Assembly (NCBI GenBank): GCA_030540715.1
Contig: JAUNVQ010000014.1
Span: 3,783-67,782, forward strand
Origin: Actinomycetaceae bacterium
GTDB lineage: Bacteria > Actinomycetota > Actinomycetes > Actinomycetales > Actinomycetaceae
Length of the DNA stretch: 64,000 bases
Direction of reading: 5' to 3'
Positions 9,386 to 19,800 of the stretch are shown piece after piece (the stretch's first letter is position 1; each line of letters opens with the position of its first letter). A program made the translations under genes and the position numbers. Below the pieces are notes generated by a model. It worked only from the letters and a program-made list of their open reading frames with translations. It did not search any database and was not told where the DNA came from.

Positions 9386-11532
9386 CGTTGGACACCTTCA
9401 TCGCATACTGAGTTGTTTCGTATTGCCTGCGCAGCGGGGGAAGCTGCACTATCGATTGGTGGAAGTATTGGCGAGTGCTGAACTGAGGACGCATGAGGCG
9501 GGCGGCTACCAGGTTGAGGTGGCGTATAAAGACCGGGCTGTGATGGTGTTGACGCAGGTGGAGCCTTAGTTGTCGTTGTTGTCGTAGTACGCGAATGATA
9601 GAGGCGTCCCTGCGCAAGGTCATAGATGCAGTCGAATCCACGCAGTGAACTTCGGCGATGAGTAATCATGAGCACGGTCTTTTGTTGCGAGATCCTGGCG
9701 ATTGCCTCAATGATTCTCTCTTCAGAAATCAGATCAACCTGCGAGGTTGGCTCATCAAGAATGATGATGCTTTTATTGGAAACAAATGCACGTGCCAAGG
9801 AGAGTCGCTGCATTTGTCCACCGGACATACCAAACCCACGGTCACCAACCCAGGTGTCAAGCCCTTGTGGCATGGATGCAATGTCTTCGGCAATATTTGC
9901 CTGCTCAAGTGCTTGCCACAGTTGGTCGTCACTGGCTTCAGAGTTGGCAATTTGCAGATTCATACGCACCGTAGCGTTAAAAAGCCACGTTGATTGGGCG
10001 ACGAAAGCAGATGCCTCCCGAAGCGCATGAGCTTGGTCTCCGTTGCGACAGTCACAACCGTTAACGCTGATAGACCCTTCCTTTGCCACCAGGACACCTT
10101 TCAGAAGTTTGACAAGAGTAGATTTACCTTCGCCGGAAGGCCCAACGATTGCGCTGTGTTCACCCGCCGAAACATCAAGGTCAATATCGTGAAGTACCTG
10201 GTGGGAACCACCATAGGAGTAATTGAGGCCACGAACGCTCACGATCCCAGATCCACTGCATAGTGGAGTATCGATAACCACAAGGGGCGCATCAATACGA
10301 TGTAGTGGCGAGCGCAACCTCTTTGCGTAGGTACGTTCTTCAAGCTCACCTATGTCAAGTGTTGACGATGCTCCCGGATGCCCATGAGCTCGCGCATTCC
10401 CCCGCGTTCCTGAGTGTCCGTGTGCTCTTGGATGCCCGTGTTGCTGCACTTTCGCGTCAGACGAAGTGCCACTGCCATGACCGGCTTCACCACGAGCAGA
10501 CCCCGCACGACGTCCTCTGATTGAAGAAAGAAAACCCTTCACGCCGTGAATCATTGAAGGTGACTCGCCAAAAATACGCCCAATCTTTCGCTGGTTGGCC
10601 ATACCGCCCATACCGACATAGAAAAATCCAGCAATTTGGTCCATCGGTTCCAATAGCAACACTGTCAATCCAATAATGGAGACAACCTGTCCAGCAGACA
10701 GCATGCCACTTCCGGCCTGAAACGCGCAGCTAAGTGTTGCTGTTGTGATCAAACACAGATTAAAACCCGAATCAACAACGAAAAGAATAAGCTGATTGCC
10801 TGCAAGCATACGCATAATGGCCAGGCGATTTGCTTCACCAGTTTCGCGCAGCTCAACGCCCATACGCTTTGTCGCACCCAGCAGTGTCAGCGTTTCCAGC
10901 CCCTGTATGGCCTCCAAATAGGCAGCAGCCAGTTTGTTGCGGGCGTGACGCTGACCCGGCGTAAACTTCTTCATCACGTATTTGAACAGGACCAATAGAA
11001 GGGGCACTGCTGGAAACAGGCACAGCAAAATCAAAGCTGTCAGCCAGTCAACAAACAGCGCCATAAATGTCAAAGATAAAATGGGAATCGCAAATCCTGC
11101 CCATAGCGTGCCCAGGTAAGTTTGACGATAGGTGGCAACACGTTCGACACCATCGGTACAGGTTGACACTAACGACCCTGTTTCTTCTTTATCAGTAATA
11201 GCTGGGCCAAGATGGAACAGCCGCTCAACAAGGCGATGGCGCAACAGGGCCTCTTGGTGGGCCGCTGCGGAGTGGCCGTAATAAATCCGAAAAAACTCCG
11301 CAACAGCAGCCAAAATAATGGCAACAATGACTAGAACGAACAGTGACCGCACGGACTGAGACGACGTATTCTGTGCGGTGATGACCGAAACCTCATTAAC
11401 CATCCGCCCCATAGCAACGAAAATGACTGCCACAAAAAATGCGGTTAGAAGGGAGAGTATAAAAGAAACCCTGATAGCGCGTTCGCCCGATTTTGTTTTC
11501 ACAACGGAAGGCGCTTTAGACACTGGTGGCAT
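9382..11532 (-). CDS. ABC exporter half-transporter (CydD-like) with His-rich linker
   Basis: This 716-residue half-transporter has CydD-like membrane features (VDWLTALILL, EAIQGLETLTLLGATKRMG, LLLEPMDQIAGFF) and an ATPase with Walker A GPSGEGKST (near residue 469), signature MSGGQMQRLSLARA, Walker B IIILDEPTSQVD and ITH switch. Between the two domains (about residues 330-390) lies a Gly/Ser/Ala linker with seven His residues, mostly in HGH pairs. After the ATPase there is a Thr/Pro/Ser-rich tail of about 70 residues. Neither segment is standard for the family; the His pairs could bind metal or haem, but that is inference. The ATG at 11532 has AGAAAGG six bases upstream, and it is the first gene of the pair. 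Confidence 0.83.
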   Translation of the reverse strand: MPPVSKAPSVVKTKSGERAIRVSFILSLLTAFFVAVIFVAMGRMVNEVSVITAQNTSSQSVRSLFVLVIVAIILAAVAEFFRIYYGHSAAAHQEALLRHRLVERLFHLGPAITDKEETGSLVSTCTDGVERVATYRQTYLGTLWAGFAIPILSLTFMALFVDWLTALILLCLFPAVPLLLVLFKYVMKKFTPGQRHARNKLAAAYLEAIQGLETLTLLGATKRMGVELRETGEANRLAIMRMLAGNQLILFVVDSGFNLCLITTATLSCAFQAGSGMLSAGQVVSIIGLTVLLLEPMDQIAGFFYVGMGGMANQRKIGRIFGESPSMIHGVKGFLSSIRGRRAGSARGEAGHGSGTSSDAKVQQHGHPRAHGHSGTRGNARAHGHPGASSTLDIGELEERTYAKRLRSPLHRIDAPLVVIDTPLCSGSGIVSVRGLNYSYGGSHQVLHDIDLDVSAGEHSAIVGPSGEGKSTLVKLLKGVLVAKEGSISVNGCDCRNGDQAHALREASAFVAQSTWLFNATVRMNLQIANSEASDDQLWQALEQANIAEDIASMPQGLDTWVGDRGFGMSGGQMQRLSLARAFVSNKSIIILDEPTSQVDLISEERIIEAIARISQQKTVLMITHRRSSLRGFDCIYDLAQGRLYHSRTTTTTTTKAPPASTPSQPGLYTPPQPGSRPPHASSVQHSPILPPIDSAASPAAQAIRNNSVCDEGVQR

Positions 11533-11680
11533 GGCTAACCTTTCTTTTCGTCATTCAACATTCTACCCTGCGTTGGCGCAGCGTGGGTTGGTGGAAACGG
11601 ATTGGCTACTCAATCTCAACGTGCGGCTTCCTCTTTGGAGACTGGGCGTAGGCACCTGGATGCGACGTGCGACTTGTGTG

Positions 11681-11775
11681 GCGGTAGAACTATGCCCACA
11701 CACAAAATCCCCCCACTACCCCCTCAAAAAACCGCCCCACCATACATCCACCGCCACTGCGCTTATATCCAGAAG
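11681..11775. repeat. A/C-rich G-poor intergenic element, copy 1
   Basis: The plus strand is strongly A/C-rich and nearly free of G from about 11698. The left edge, GTGGCGGTAGAACTATGC, matches the start of a similar stretch at 48589 (25 of 32 positions by eye). It lies between the divergent CydD-like gene and the uridylyltransferase gene. No protein is supported in either strand. Confidence 0.5.
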
Positions 11776-11864
11776 ATCAGCGAGCCAAATACAACTCGCT
11801 ACAACTTCTTACTTGCTTTCCGATGCGAGCCCCGAACCCGCCACCAAGCACAGGGCAAAATAGC

Positions 11865-11876
11865 TACGATAGAACC
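11865..11876 (+). promoter_or_regulatory. -10 element for a possible leaderless transcript
   Basis: TACGAT (11865-11870) is followed by six bases and then the ATG at 11877. No Shine-Dalgarno sequence exists here, so transcription probably starts at or next to the start codon. No clear -35 hexamer is visible. Confidence 0.5.
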
Positions 11877-13250
11877 ATGAGCAACGAAGGACTAGAACGC
11901 GCACAGCAAAAAATGCGCGATGCTGGCGTTACTGACGCAGCAATCAATGTTTTCACACACTACTATCACGAGCTTGAACACGGTGCCTCTGGATTGATCC
12001 CTGAAGAAACAATTCGCCCCCTTACCGATGTTGAGTCCCTTGAAGAACAGGACATTGGCAAAGATGCGGCACGCGAGGCCCTGTCAAAAACCGTGTTAAT
12101 TAAACTCAACGGTGGGCTTGGAACCTCAATGGGGATGGAAAAAGCGAAGTCACTGCTGCCAGTTCGCAACGGCAAAACATTCCTTGACATTATATGTGAG
12201 CAGGTCAAAGCTGCTCGCGAATATTATGATGTGAGCCTGCCACTGATTTTCATGAACTCGTTTCGCACTCATGACGATACGCTGGAAGCTCTCAAGGCTC
12301 ACCCGGGTATCGAAGTTGATGGTATTCCACTGGATTTTGTTCAGAACCAGGAACCAAAACTGCTGGCTGATACCCTGGAACCGGTCACGTGGCCTGCCGA
12401 TCCCTCGTTAGAATGGTGTCCTCCTGGTCATGGCGACATCTATACTGCTTTGTTAGGCTCGGGAGTGCTGAAAACACTTTTGGATAAAGGTTACCGCTAT
12501 GCGATGACCTCGAACTCCGACAACTTGGGCGCCAGCCCACATGCGCAGGTTGCAGCATGGTTTGCTGCTTCGGGCGCGCCCTACTGTGCGGAGGTGTGCC
12601 ATCGTACACCTGCCGACCGTAAAGGCGGTCATTTGGCTATTCGCAAAGAAGACGGTCAGCTTATCCTTCGCGATACTGCGCAAACACCTCCCGAACAGAT
12701 GAATTATTTTACCGATGAGCATCGCCATCCGTTCTTCCATACCAATAATCTATGGTTTGACCTGCAAGTTTTGTACGATACGTTGGTAGAGCGTAAAGCC
12801 GTACTTGGTTTACCGCTTATTAAGAACGAAAAGACCGTGGATCCAACGGACGCATCTTCACCGAAGGTCGTGCAAATTGAATGTGCGATGGGTGCTGCTG
12901 TCCAGGTTTTCCCTGGTGCAACGGCGGTGGTGGTTCCGCGCAGTCGATTCTTACCGGTAAAAACCACAAATGATTTACTACTTGTATCGTCTGATGTGTA
13001 TGAGCTTGATGATATGGGCTTGCTCAATATGCTCACAAAGCGCGCACCTGTTATTGATTTGGAGCCAAAATATTACAAGAAAATTGCAGACTATCAAGAG
13101 CGTTTTTCCGGAGGTATCCCCTCAATCCGAAACGTAAGCACACTTAAAGTCAAGGGTAACTGCTATTTTAGTGATGGTGTCGTCTTGGAAGGCCAGGTAA
13201 CAATTCAAGAGGGCGATCCTGCGGGTACTCGCGTTGATGTGACCGCATAA
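11877..13250 (+). CDS. UTP-glucose-1-phosphate uridylyltransferase (UGP2 type)
   Basis: This 457-residue enzyme makes UDP-glucose from UTP and glucose-1-phosphate for cell-wall and galactose metabolism. It belongs to the eukaryotic-like UDPGP family found in bifidobacteria and Actinomycetaceae, not the GalU family. Evidence is the nucleotide-binding loop KLNGGLGTSMGMEKAKSLLPV, the FMNSFRTHDDT segment, and TSNSDNLGA followed by FHTNNLWFD. The start at 11877 was chosen because residues from MSNEGLERAQ match the usual N-terminus and the 18 upstream residues of the open frame do not. It has no ribosome-binding site and is probably leaderless. It is monocistronic. Confidence 0.9.
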   Translation: MSNEGLERAQQKMRDAGVTDAAINVFTHYYHELEHGASGLIPEETIRPLTDVESLEEQDIGKDAAREALSKTVLIKLNGGLGTSMGMEKAKSLLPVRNGKTFLDIICEQVKAAREYYDVSLPLIFMNSFRTHDDTLEALKAHPGIEVDGIPLDFVQNQEPKLLADTLEPVTWPADPSLEWCPPGHGDIYTALLGSGVLKTLLDKGYRYAMTSNSDNLGASPHAQVAAWFAASGAPYCAEVCHRTPADRKGGHLAIRKEDGQLILRDTAQTPPEQMNYFTDEHRHPFFHTNNLWFDLQVLYDTLVERKAVLGLPLIKNEKTVDPTDASSPKVVQIECAMGAAVQVFPGATAVVVPRSRFLPVKTTNDLLLVSSDVYELDDMGLLNMLTKRAPVIDLEPKYYKKIADYQERFSGGIPSIRNVSTLKVKGNCYFSDGVVLEGQVTIQEGDPAGTRVDVTA

Positions 13251-13573
13251 CGCTCCATTATCTTTTGTGAGCTTGTTGGTGATTGGTGCCACCACTCTAC
13301 ACAATTGCCTAACAGGCTCCAGCCCCAATAGTGGCGGCTCTTCGTTCGCAAGGATGTCACGTAAAGAAAAGTAGCGATATCTTCTTTCGCAAGAAGAATC
13401 CTGCTGTACAGCTAGGGGCACCAGATTATGAACTCCTGTAGTACCAGATCGTATTGGCTTATACACTTGTAGCTGTATGCACCAAACATGTAGCACTGCG
13501 CCACAGTAATGCAACAAACCTTTCATGGGATGAAACAAGTGGCGCATCTTGACGATTACCAAAGGAGGCCCCA
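13251..13573. other. intergenic region, 323 bases
   Basis: The gap separates the uridylyltransferase from the MFS transporter. Apart from the strong ribosome-binding site at its right end (AAAGGAGG at 13561-13568), I see no defined element. The minus-strand frame across it lacks protein character. Confidence 0.5.
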
Positions 13574-14809
13574 GTGTCGCAGGATAATGCGGATACTCCT
13601 TTTCGTGGTTACCAGTTAAACTCACGGCAATATTTTCAGATTATCACCGCTCTTTTTTTAGCGGGTTTGGCAACGTTTGCGCTTCTTTATGATGTCCAAC
13701 CTTTGCTTCCAGAACTTTCACGCGAATTTAATATCGGTGCTGATGAGGCATCTCTTGCTGTATCTGTAGCGACATTTGGTATTGCCTGTGCACTGCTACT
13801 GGCGGGACCTTTATCTGACCGTTTTGGGCGTCGCCCTATTATTCTTGCGAGCCTCTATTGCTCGGCTCTCACGGCGGTGCTTATCCCTTTCGCACCCACA
13901 TGGCCGATACTCTTGACTTTGCGTGGTTTGCAGGGAATCGCTCTTGCTGGGCTGCCCGCCGTAGCCGTTGCCTATCTTGCTGAAGAACTACTTCCAAAGG
14001 CACAAACACGTGCCGCTGGAATCTATATTGGAGGAACCGCTCTTGGGGGGATGGCAGGGCGATTACTTGCTGGATTTAGTAATGAATACGTTGGCTGGGA
14101 ATATGCGCTGTTAATTGTTGGTATTTTGGCGGTAATATGCGCTGTGTCCGTTCATTTTCTTCTTCCCCGTCAACGTGGTTTTGTTGCTGGTTCTCTTGGG
14201 ATAAAACGTCTGTGGAAGGACACTCGACTATTAGCTACCGACCCAGTGATCGTTGCTTTATATGGTGTAGGAGGAACACTACTGGGTGCCACTGTTGGTG
14301 TATTCAATGTAGTGGGTTATCAAATGGAGGAACTTTACCATTTTACCTCCGGGCAAATATCACTACTGTTCCTCAGCTATATTATAGGGTCGTTCACCTC
14401 TACATGGGCGGGACGTCAGGCATCCAAATACGGGCTTCGTACGGTGTTGCCTATAACGGTGTTCGTGATGTCTGTCGGCACGGCACTGTTGTTTTTCCAT
14501 TCCCTGTGGGCAATTATTGCTGGCTTGTGTTTAAGCGTTGCAGGATTTTTTGGCGCCCACGGCGTTGCCAGTGGTTGGGTTGCATTACGCGGTAAAGCCT
14601 CTGGTGGGGTAACGGGTCAAGCCGCGGCGGGTTATTCGTTTTTCTACTACACAGGATCATCCGTATTCGGCTACCTCATCGGTGTAGCCTGGGAGTATGG
14701 CTGGGCGGCATCTGTGGGTCTGGCGCTGGTTTTGACGCTGGTCGCCTTTGGATTATCAATCTTTTTGAAAGGAACCACATCGCTGCGCCACCGACTGGAT
14801 TTTGACTAA
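13574..14809 (+). CDS. MFS transporter (YnfM-like efflux family)
   Basis: This 411-residue membrane protein has twelve hydrophobic segments and the MFS loop signature GPLSDRFGRRPI between helices 2 and 3. The N-terminal VQPLLPELSREFNIGADEASLAVSVA pattern resembles the YnfM/arabinose-efflux subgroup of proton-linked exporters. Substrate is unknown. Translation starts at GTG 13574, five bases after a perfect AAAGGAGG site. It stands alone between two genes transcribed in the same direction. Confidence 0.85.
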   Translation: MSQDNADTPFRGYQLNSRQYFQIITALFLAGLATFALLYDVQPLLPELSREFNIGADEASLAVSVATFGIACALLLAGPLSDRFGRRPIILASLYCSALTAVLIPFAPTWPILLTLRGLQGIALAGLPAVAVAYLAEELLPKAQTRAAGIYIGGTALGGMAGRLLAGFSNEYVGWEYALLIVGILAVICAVSVHFLLPRQRGFVAGSLGIKRLWKDTRLLATDPVIVALYGVGGTLLGATVGVFNVVGYQMEELYHFTSGQISLLFLSYIIGSFTSTWAGRQASKYGLRTVLPITVFVMSVGTALLFFHSLWAIIAGLCLSVAGFFGAHGVASGWVALRGKASGGVTGQAAAGYSFFYYTGSSVFGYLIGVAWEYGWAASVGLALVLTLVAFGLSIFLKGTTSLRHRLDFD

Positions 14810-15051
14810 AGGCCGTCGAGGGTGGCTACACCCCACATACCTATTGAACAACCTGATCGGTCACCAAAATCAGGTCATGGAAACACCATAGCTGCTTAGT
14901 TTTACGGCCAGCTATTCCGTGCAGTTTATCTTTTTCATAAAAAGTGTCCCAAGAAATATATCAAAGAAAATTACCGTAATCGTGCGTCACAAGCCAGTAC
15001 CGAACAATAGAAACTATCTTCCCTGAAGATTCGGGGCCCATCAGCCTGTGC

Positions 15052-15063
15052 CATAATATATCT
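15052..15063 (+). promoter_or_regulatory. extended -10 for a possible leaderless transcript
   Basis: TGC followed by CATAAT (15052-15057) is an extended -10 element and is separated by six bases from the ATG at 15064. No Shine-Dalgarno sequence is present. Confidence 0.5.
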
Positions 15064-16611
15064 ATGACAAAGGATACTTCTACAGATTTTCACGCAGCTC
15101 ACACACCATCTGAACAACCTGAAAAACTGTCACCACAACCCGCACAAGCACCGCCGCTACCTGCTCAATCACAACTTCAACCACCGTCTTTCAACAATCC
15201 CGTGTCTACTTTCCAGCAAACACAGCAGCCAGCGCAACCCTCCTCTCAACAACCTTCCCAACCTCAGATACAGTCCTGGGAGCACCCCCAATCCCCCGAA
15301 GTATCCACTCACCCGCCAGTACAGCAACAACCTGCACAGCAACCTGCTACCCCGCCCTCTGAAAACGTCACCGCGTGGTCATCTGCCGACTATCGTCCCT
15401 TGCCAACAACACATGGCAACGGCATGTGGGAACACTCCCAACCAATGATTACCCCGGTTCCTTTTTCTGTTATTAATGATGTCTCGCAGTGGCAGCCCCC
15501 TCAATCTAGTGGCGCACCGGGTTCTGCCGGGGCCTACCCCTATCACCGCCTTTTTCGATCTTCCCCCCAGATGCGCTGGTGGAAACCAATTCCAGCGGTA
15601 CTGTTAGGCATCTTAACAGCCTTAGTTTTTACCTTTATCCTCAGCATCTTCTTTTTCCTTGCAGGCTTGCTCTCCGATGACGGCGAAATGAGCGTGAAGA
15701 CCCTTGAACAGACCGTTCCCATTTTCGCACTCGTTATCGTCTTTCTTCCCGCATTTATTTTGTGGCTTGCAGTTTTCCGGATGCCCATCACAACCGTTTT
15801 CTCGGTCACCAAACATTTGCGTTGGAAATGGCTAAGGACGTGCGCTGCAGTGTCGGCTGCTATTTTCTTAGTGATGACCTGTATCAATCTTGCACTAGCT
15901 CATCAGCTTTCCCCTTCAACGTGGACTCCCCTGCCCGGTGTTGAAGACACACTTAAAGCTGCCGTCATTTCTGCTCTTTTGCTGTTGATACTTATCCCAC
16001 TTCAATCCTTCACCGAAGAATTTGTCTATCGCGGCATCGCCATGCAGGCGATTGGAACATGGCTCAAACATCCTGCCTGGGCAATTGTTATCCAGGCTAT
16101 CCTCTTTGCTATTTCACACGCCTACGACACCTGGGCACTTGCCAGCGTCTTCCTCTTTGGCCTTGCCCTTGGCTACCTGACCTGGCGCACAGGCGGGATT
16201 GAAGCGGGTGTTGCCCTGCACGTTATCAATAACGTCATCACAATGATTCTTCAGGTTTTTATAGATGGAAAGGTAGTTGTTTCTGGCTCTGGAAAACCCC
16301 TTGATCTTGTTATCGAGCTCGGAATTCTTTTCGTCTATGTTGCCATCATCGAGTGGTTATGGCGAAGGCAGGTAAGGCGCGAAATATCAACAATTCAAGA
16401 GGACGAAGCTGATACCCCTCATTCCCGTAAGAAAACTGGTATCGCTATTACTCCCGAACTGATTGTTGAACCGCAGTTCCCAAATCGTGTCAATGACCCC
16501 AACCCAATGGATCTTGGTGTTGCCTGGACATCGGATCGCTGGTCTGTTGGCGATCCTCGGCGTTTTGCCGAGGGCGTTAGTCGATATTCTTCTGCAGCCA
16601 CTTATCGGTAG
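15064..16611 (+). CDS. CPBP-family intramembrane metalloprotease with Pro/Gln-rich N-terminus
   Basis: This 515-residue protein starts with about 165 residues very rich in Pro, Gln and Ser (PAQPSSQQPSQPQIQ-like runs), presumably disordered and cytoplasmic. About eight membrane helices follow. The CPBP/Abi catalytic motifs are all present: EEFVYRG, ISHAYD and HVINNV. The family includes CAAX prenyl proteases and bacteriocin-immunity proteins. A polar tail of about 90 residues ends the protein. Its substrate is unknown and no bacteriocin gene is visible nearby. The start has no ribosome-binding site but sits six bases after a good extended -10. Confidence 0.85.
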   Translation: MTKDTSTDFHAAHTPSEQPEKLSPQPAQAPPLPAQSQLQPPSFNNPVSTFQQTQQPAQPSSQQPSQPQIQSWEHPQSPEVSTHPPVQQQPAQQPATPPSENVTAWSSADYRPLPTTHGNGMWEHSQPMITPVPFSVINDVSQWQPPQSSGAPGSAGAYPYHRLFRSSPQMRWWKPIPAVLLGILTALVFTFILSIFFFLAGLLSDDGEMSVKTLEQTVPIFALVIVFLPAFILWLAVFRMPITTVFSVTKHLRWKWLRTCAAVSAAIFLVMTCINLALAHQLSPSTWTPLPGVEDTLKAAVISALLLLILIPLQSFTEEFVYRGIAMQAIGTWLKHPAWAIVIQAILFAISHAYDTWALASVFLFGLALGYLTWRTGGIEAGVALHVINNVITMILQVFIDGKVVVSGSGKPLDLVIELGILFVYVAIIEWLWRRQVRREISTIQEDEADTPHSRKKTGIAITPELIVEPQFPNRVNDPNPMDLGVAWTSDRWSVGDPRRFAEGVSRYSSAATYR

Positions 16612-16879
16612 TTATCTTCCCACCGCTTCTTTGCGCAGATTTTTCGAGCACTCTTTGTGCGCACTATGCCTGGTCAGCACATTCACGTCATCCTTTGCGT
16701 GATTTGCGTAAGTTGCATTTTTTCATACTACCCAACTGAATAAAAATGTATTGTGACGAAAAACGCTCACACGCGCCAATTGTTCACAATGTTTCCAGTA
16801 TTCATATGGAATACGTCCACAATTGCCTTTTATCCGCATTTCTACGCCTGTTTATCGGGCTTAACAACACGGTTACTCG

Positions 16880-19800
16880 CTATGAAAACAGTGGAGAAAA
16901 CCGCTGATAAGCCTTATTGATATCAGACATGCGGTCACGCCGATAAAATGGTGGCTCGCACACGTATTGCTGTCCAGATTGCGGATGAATCCATGTCATA
17001 TCGTGCAAAGTGCTGGCGGCTTCGCCCTCTTTGTTAAGATTTTTTGCAAGCCCCTTTGGGATTTCACGGCCATGCCTATCGTAAAAGGACGAACGGTCAT
17101 AATATTGCAAAACAGGAAATTGCGTACGGTACAGTCCGTACAGGTCTTGCTTGTTTAGACCAAAGGTCAACGCGGCCAAAACATCAAGTTCCACACCTAT
17201 TCGGTAGCGTTGTAGAGCGGTGCGAACTGGTGTGTGCGGAGTCCATCCCTGCCCTGTGGCCGATTCCCACAGTGGAGCAAATACGCTGGTTAAACATACA
17301 AGACGTCCTGTTCGCTCAACTATTTCTTGGCGTGCTGGGCCATGCAAAACCGTTGGAAGGCGTTCAATGGTGGAACCAAATAGGTTATTGAGATGCGAAA
17401 TCTTGATCAGAAAATCAAGCGGTAAACTTATCCACTGACCAAGACATTCTAATAGATTTCCACCATCTTCAAAAACACCACCTGAAGCACTAATAATGCT
17501 GTTAATATGCGTGGCACCTGGGGGAATAACGCAGGCATAGAAAGTTCGTACCGATGTGATAGAAGCCATTGTTCGCCACGCCAGACGATAGGTGTTTAGC
17601 CGGGGAGTGGTCTGCATTTTATCCAGATGCGGGCGATAAATCGTGCGCGGAATAAACTGCGAGTCCAAGGCATGCAGGTCAATCGACTGATAATCCTGGT
17701 TAGAGCGCATTGAGGGGTTTGGTTCTTTGGCAAAGGGATTACCAACACTAATGTGGGGGCCTTGAAGAATCACATCATCCCAGGTGGTAGGTCTGCCAGG
17801 GTGTACTTCGCAAAGGCCCCGACGCCGATCAACCGTTTCGTTAAGTCCCGCCGAGAACTCCAACCCAAGGTCACCCACTTTCGGCAATTCCGCCAAGTGG
17901 TGTAACACCCGTGCCGACACCTGGTTGATTGGGTAGACACTTCGCGCGTGAAGCGGTTGCGTGCCAGGCTCGTCAAACAATTGTGACCACACATTGAGCA
18001 TCGCATTGTCTACGTGAATAATGCGTTGTGCATGAGGGCGTACATCCCATTTTCCGTCGCTGTCTTTCACACCAGGAAGAAAGTCTTGTTGTGTGCCGGA
18101 ACTGGCATTGGTTGCGGGTTTGATGGTAAGTGAATGTGTAGCGGGAAGGCTGACCGATGTGTCGGGGCCAAGGGCGTTAACAGGCACATCAGCGCCAGAC
18201 GTATGAGAAGGCGCGTTCAGAACCATACTTCGATACGTATGCGCACCAGAATCTGACTTTACGGGCAGTCCCAGGCTGGAATCAGTAGAAGGGCCATCCG
18301 CACTATGGTTGAGGGCAAGCAGCTTTGGCTTTGAATTCATGTTGAGACCCTTGGACACAACATTGGTGCTGTTAGTGGCAGGCGGGTTGGGGCCAGACTG
18401 TACCATGCGTAATGAGTGGCGGGCCGTATCGGGATGATAGAGCGACGATGCTCTCATAAAACTGACGTTATGTTGGCGGGGGCCATAAATATGAACACCG
18501 TAACGATTGCCATGCGCGGTATCGAATAGCATTTTTTCATTCACAAACTGCCAGTGTCTGCGTAAACGCAGGTAGCATTCTTGGCGAAATTCGCTGGCCG
18601 TAGGATCCATCAGGTGTGTCTCGGGATGAATAAAAGCGACGATAGGTCGCGTGTCGGTTTTGCGGTATGTGTGGTGAAATGCCTGCTCTAGGAATGAACG
18701 ATACAGGTCAGGGCGAATATGAGCAGTCATTGGATACAGGGCTGAAGATTTCAAAAATGCTCGAAGACCCGCCAGTTCACTGGCTTCTTGCATGACATAA
18801 ACACAATGGCTATGAGAGCTGAGTGCGCATTGTTTTCGCTCTTGTTTTTGCTGTTGTGTCACTTTGCTTTCTATTTGCCACCAAGGATCGTAAGCGGAAT
18901 AGATAGCTTTTTCATCCCAATCGGGGCGCGTCCATGGTGGATTTCCCACCACAATATCAAATCCTCCCTGCGCTGACACACTTGCATATTCAAGTGGCCA
19001 ATGAAAAAATGCTTCCCTTTCTGCGATGTTTGCACACACCCCCATCCACGGGTATTTTCTGAACAGATGGGTGGGGTCAGCCTCATTGTTCAGACATTGC
19101 GATAAGTATGGACCTTGTGATATTTCATCATTTAACAATGATTTCAGACCATCGATCCACTGATCAATCGTGGGTGGCTGTATGTGTTTCCCCTCGGGTG
19201 AAACAGGTGCATCCAAGGGCCACATCCACAGCGCGCACCAGCAGTCCATAATTGTTTTCAAACACCGTTTTGCCTGGTTATAAACAGCCCGAGAAGAAGA
19301 AGTGAGATTTTCACTGCAACTATTGAGGTGTCTGCGCTCTTTCTGCTTATTACCCTCGACATCCATGTAGGGCCACACATTGCGGTATGTGTCGTGATAT
19401 TCCTGGTGAGCCAACTGGTAGTCACTGACGATTTTCCATAGCTGATTCACCTTGAGGGATAAATCTGCAAGCTCCTTGACATGGGAAGGTTGCAGCGGTT
19501 TTTTCATCATGCGTGACCATCGTTGCAGATCTTTACGCGAACGATAGGTATCAACAACGCCACGTTTTTCTAGGGGATCGTTGATATAGCCAACCGCACC
19601 CCAACCATCGCCAGGAAGAAGAAACTGAAAAACGTGCCCATCAGGCAATGTCTTACCAACACAGTGTCTTATTCCCTGTTCATGCAGATAGGCCTGCTGT
19701 GCAACCTTCGTCCTCGGATACACTCTGTTACGCGCACCCAAAAGTGCGTTTCCGCGTGCAAAATATTGACAACACTCCTGCTCTTGAAAATTACGAATAC

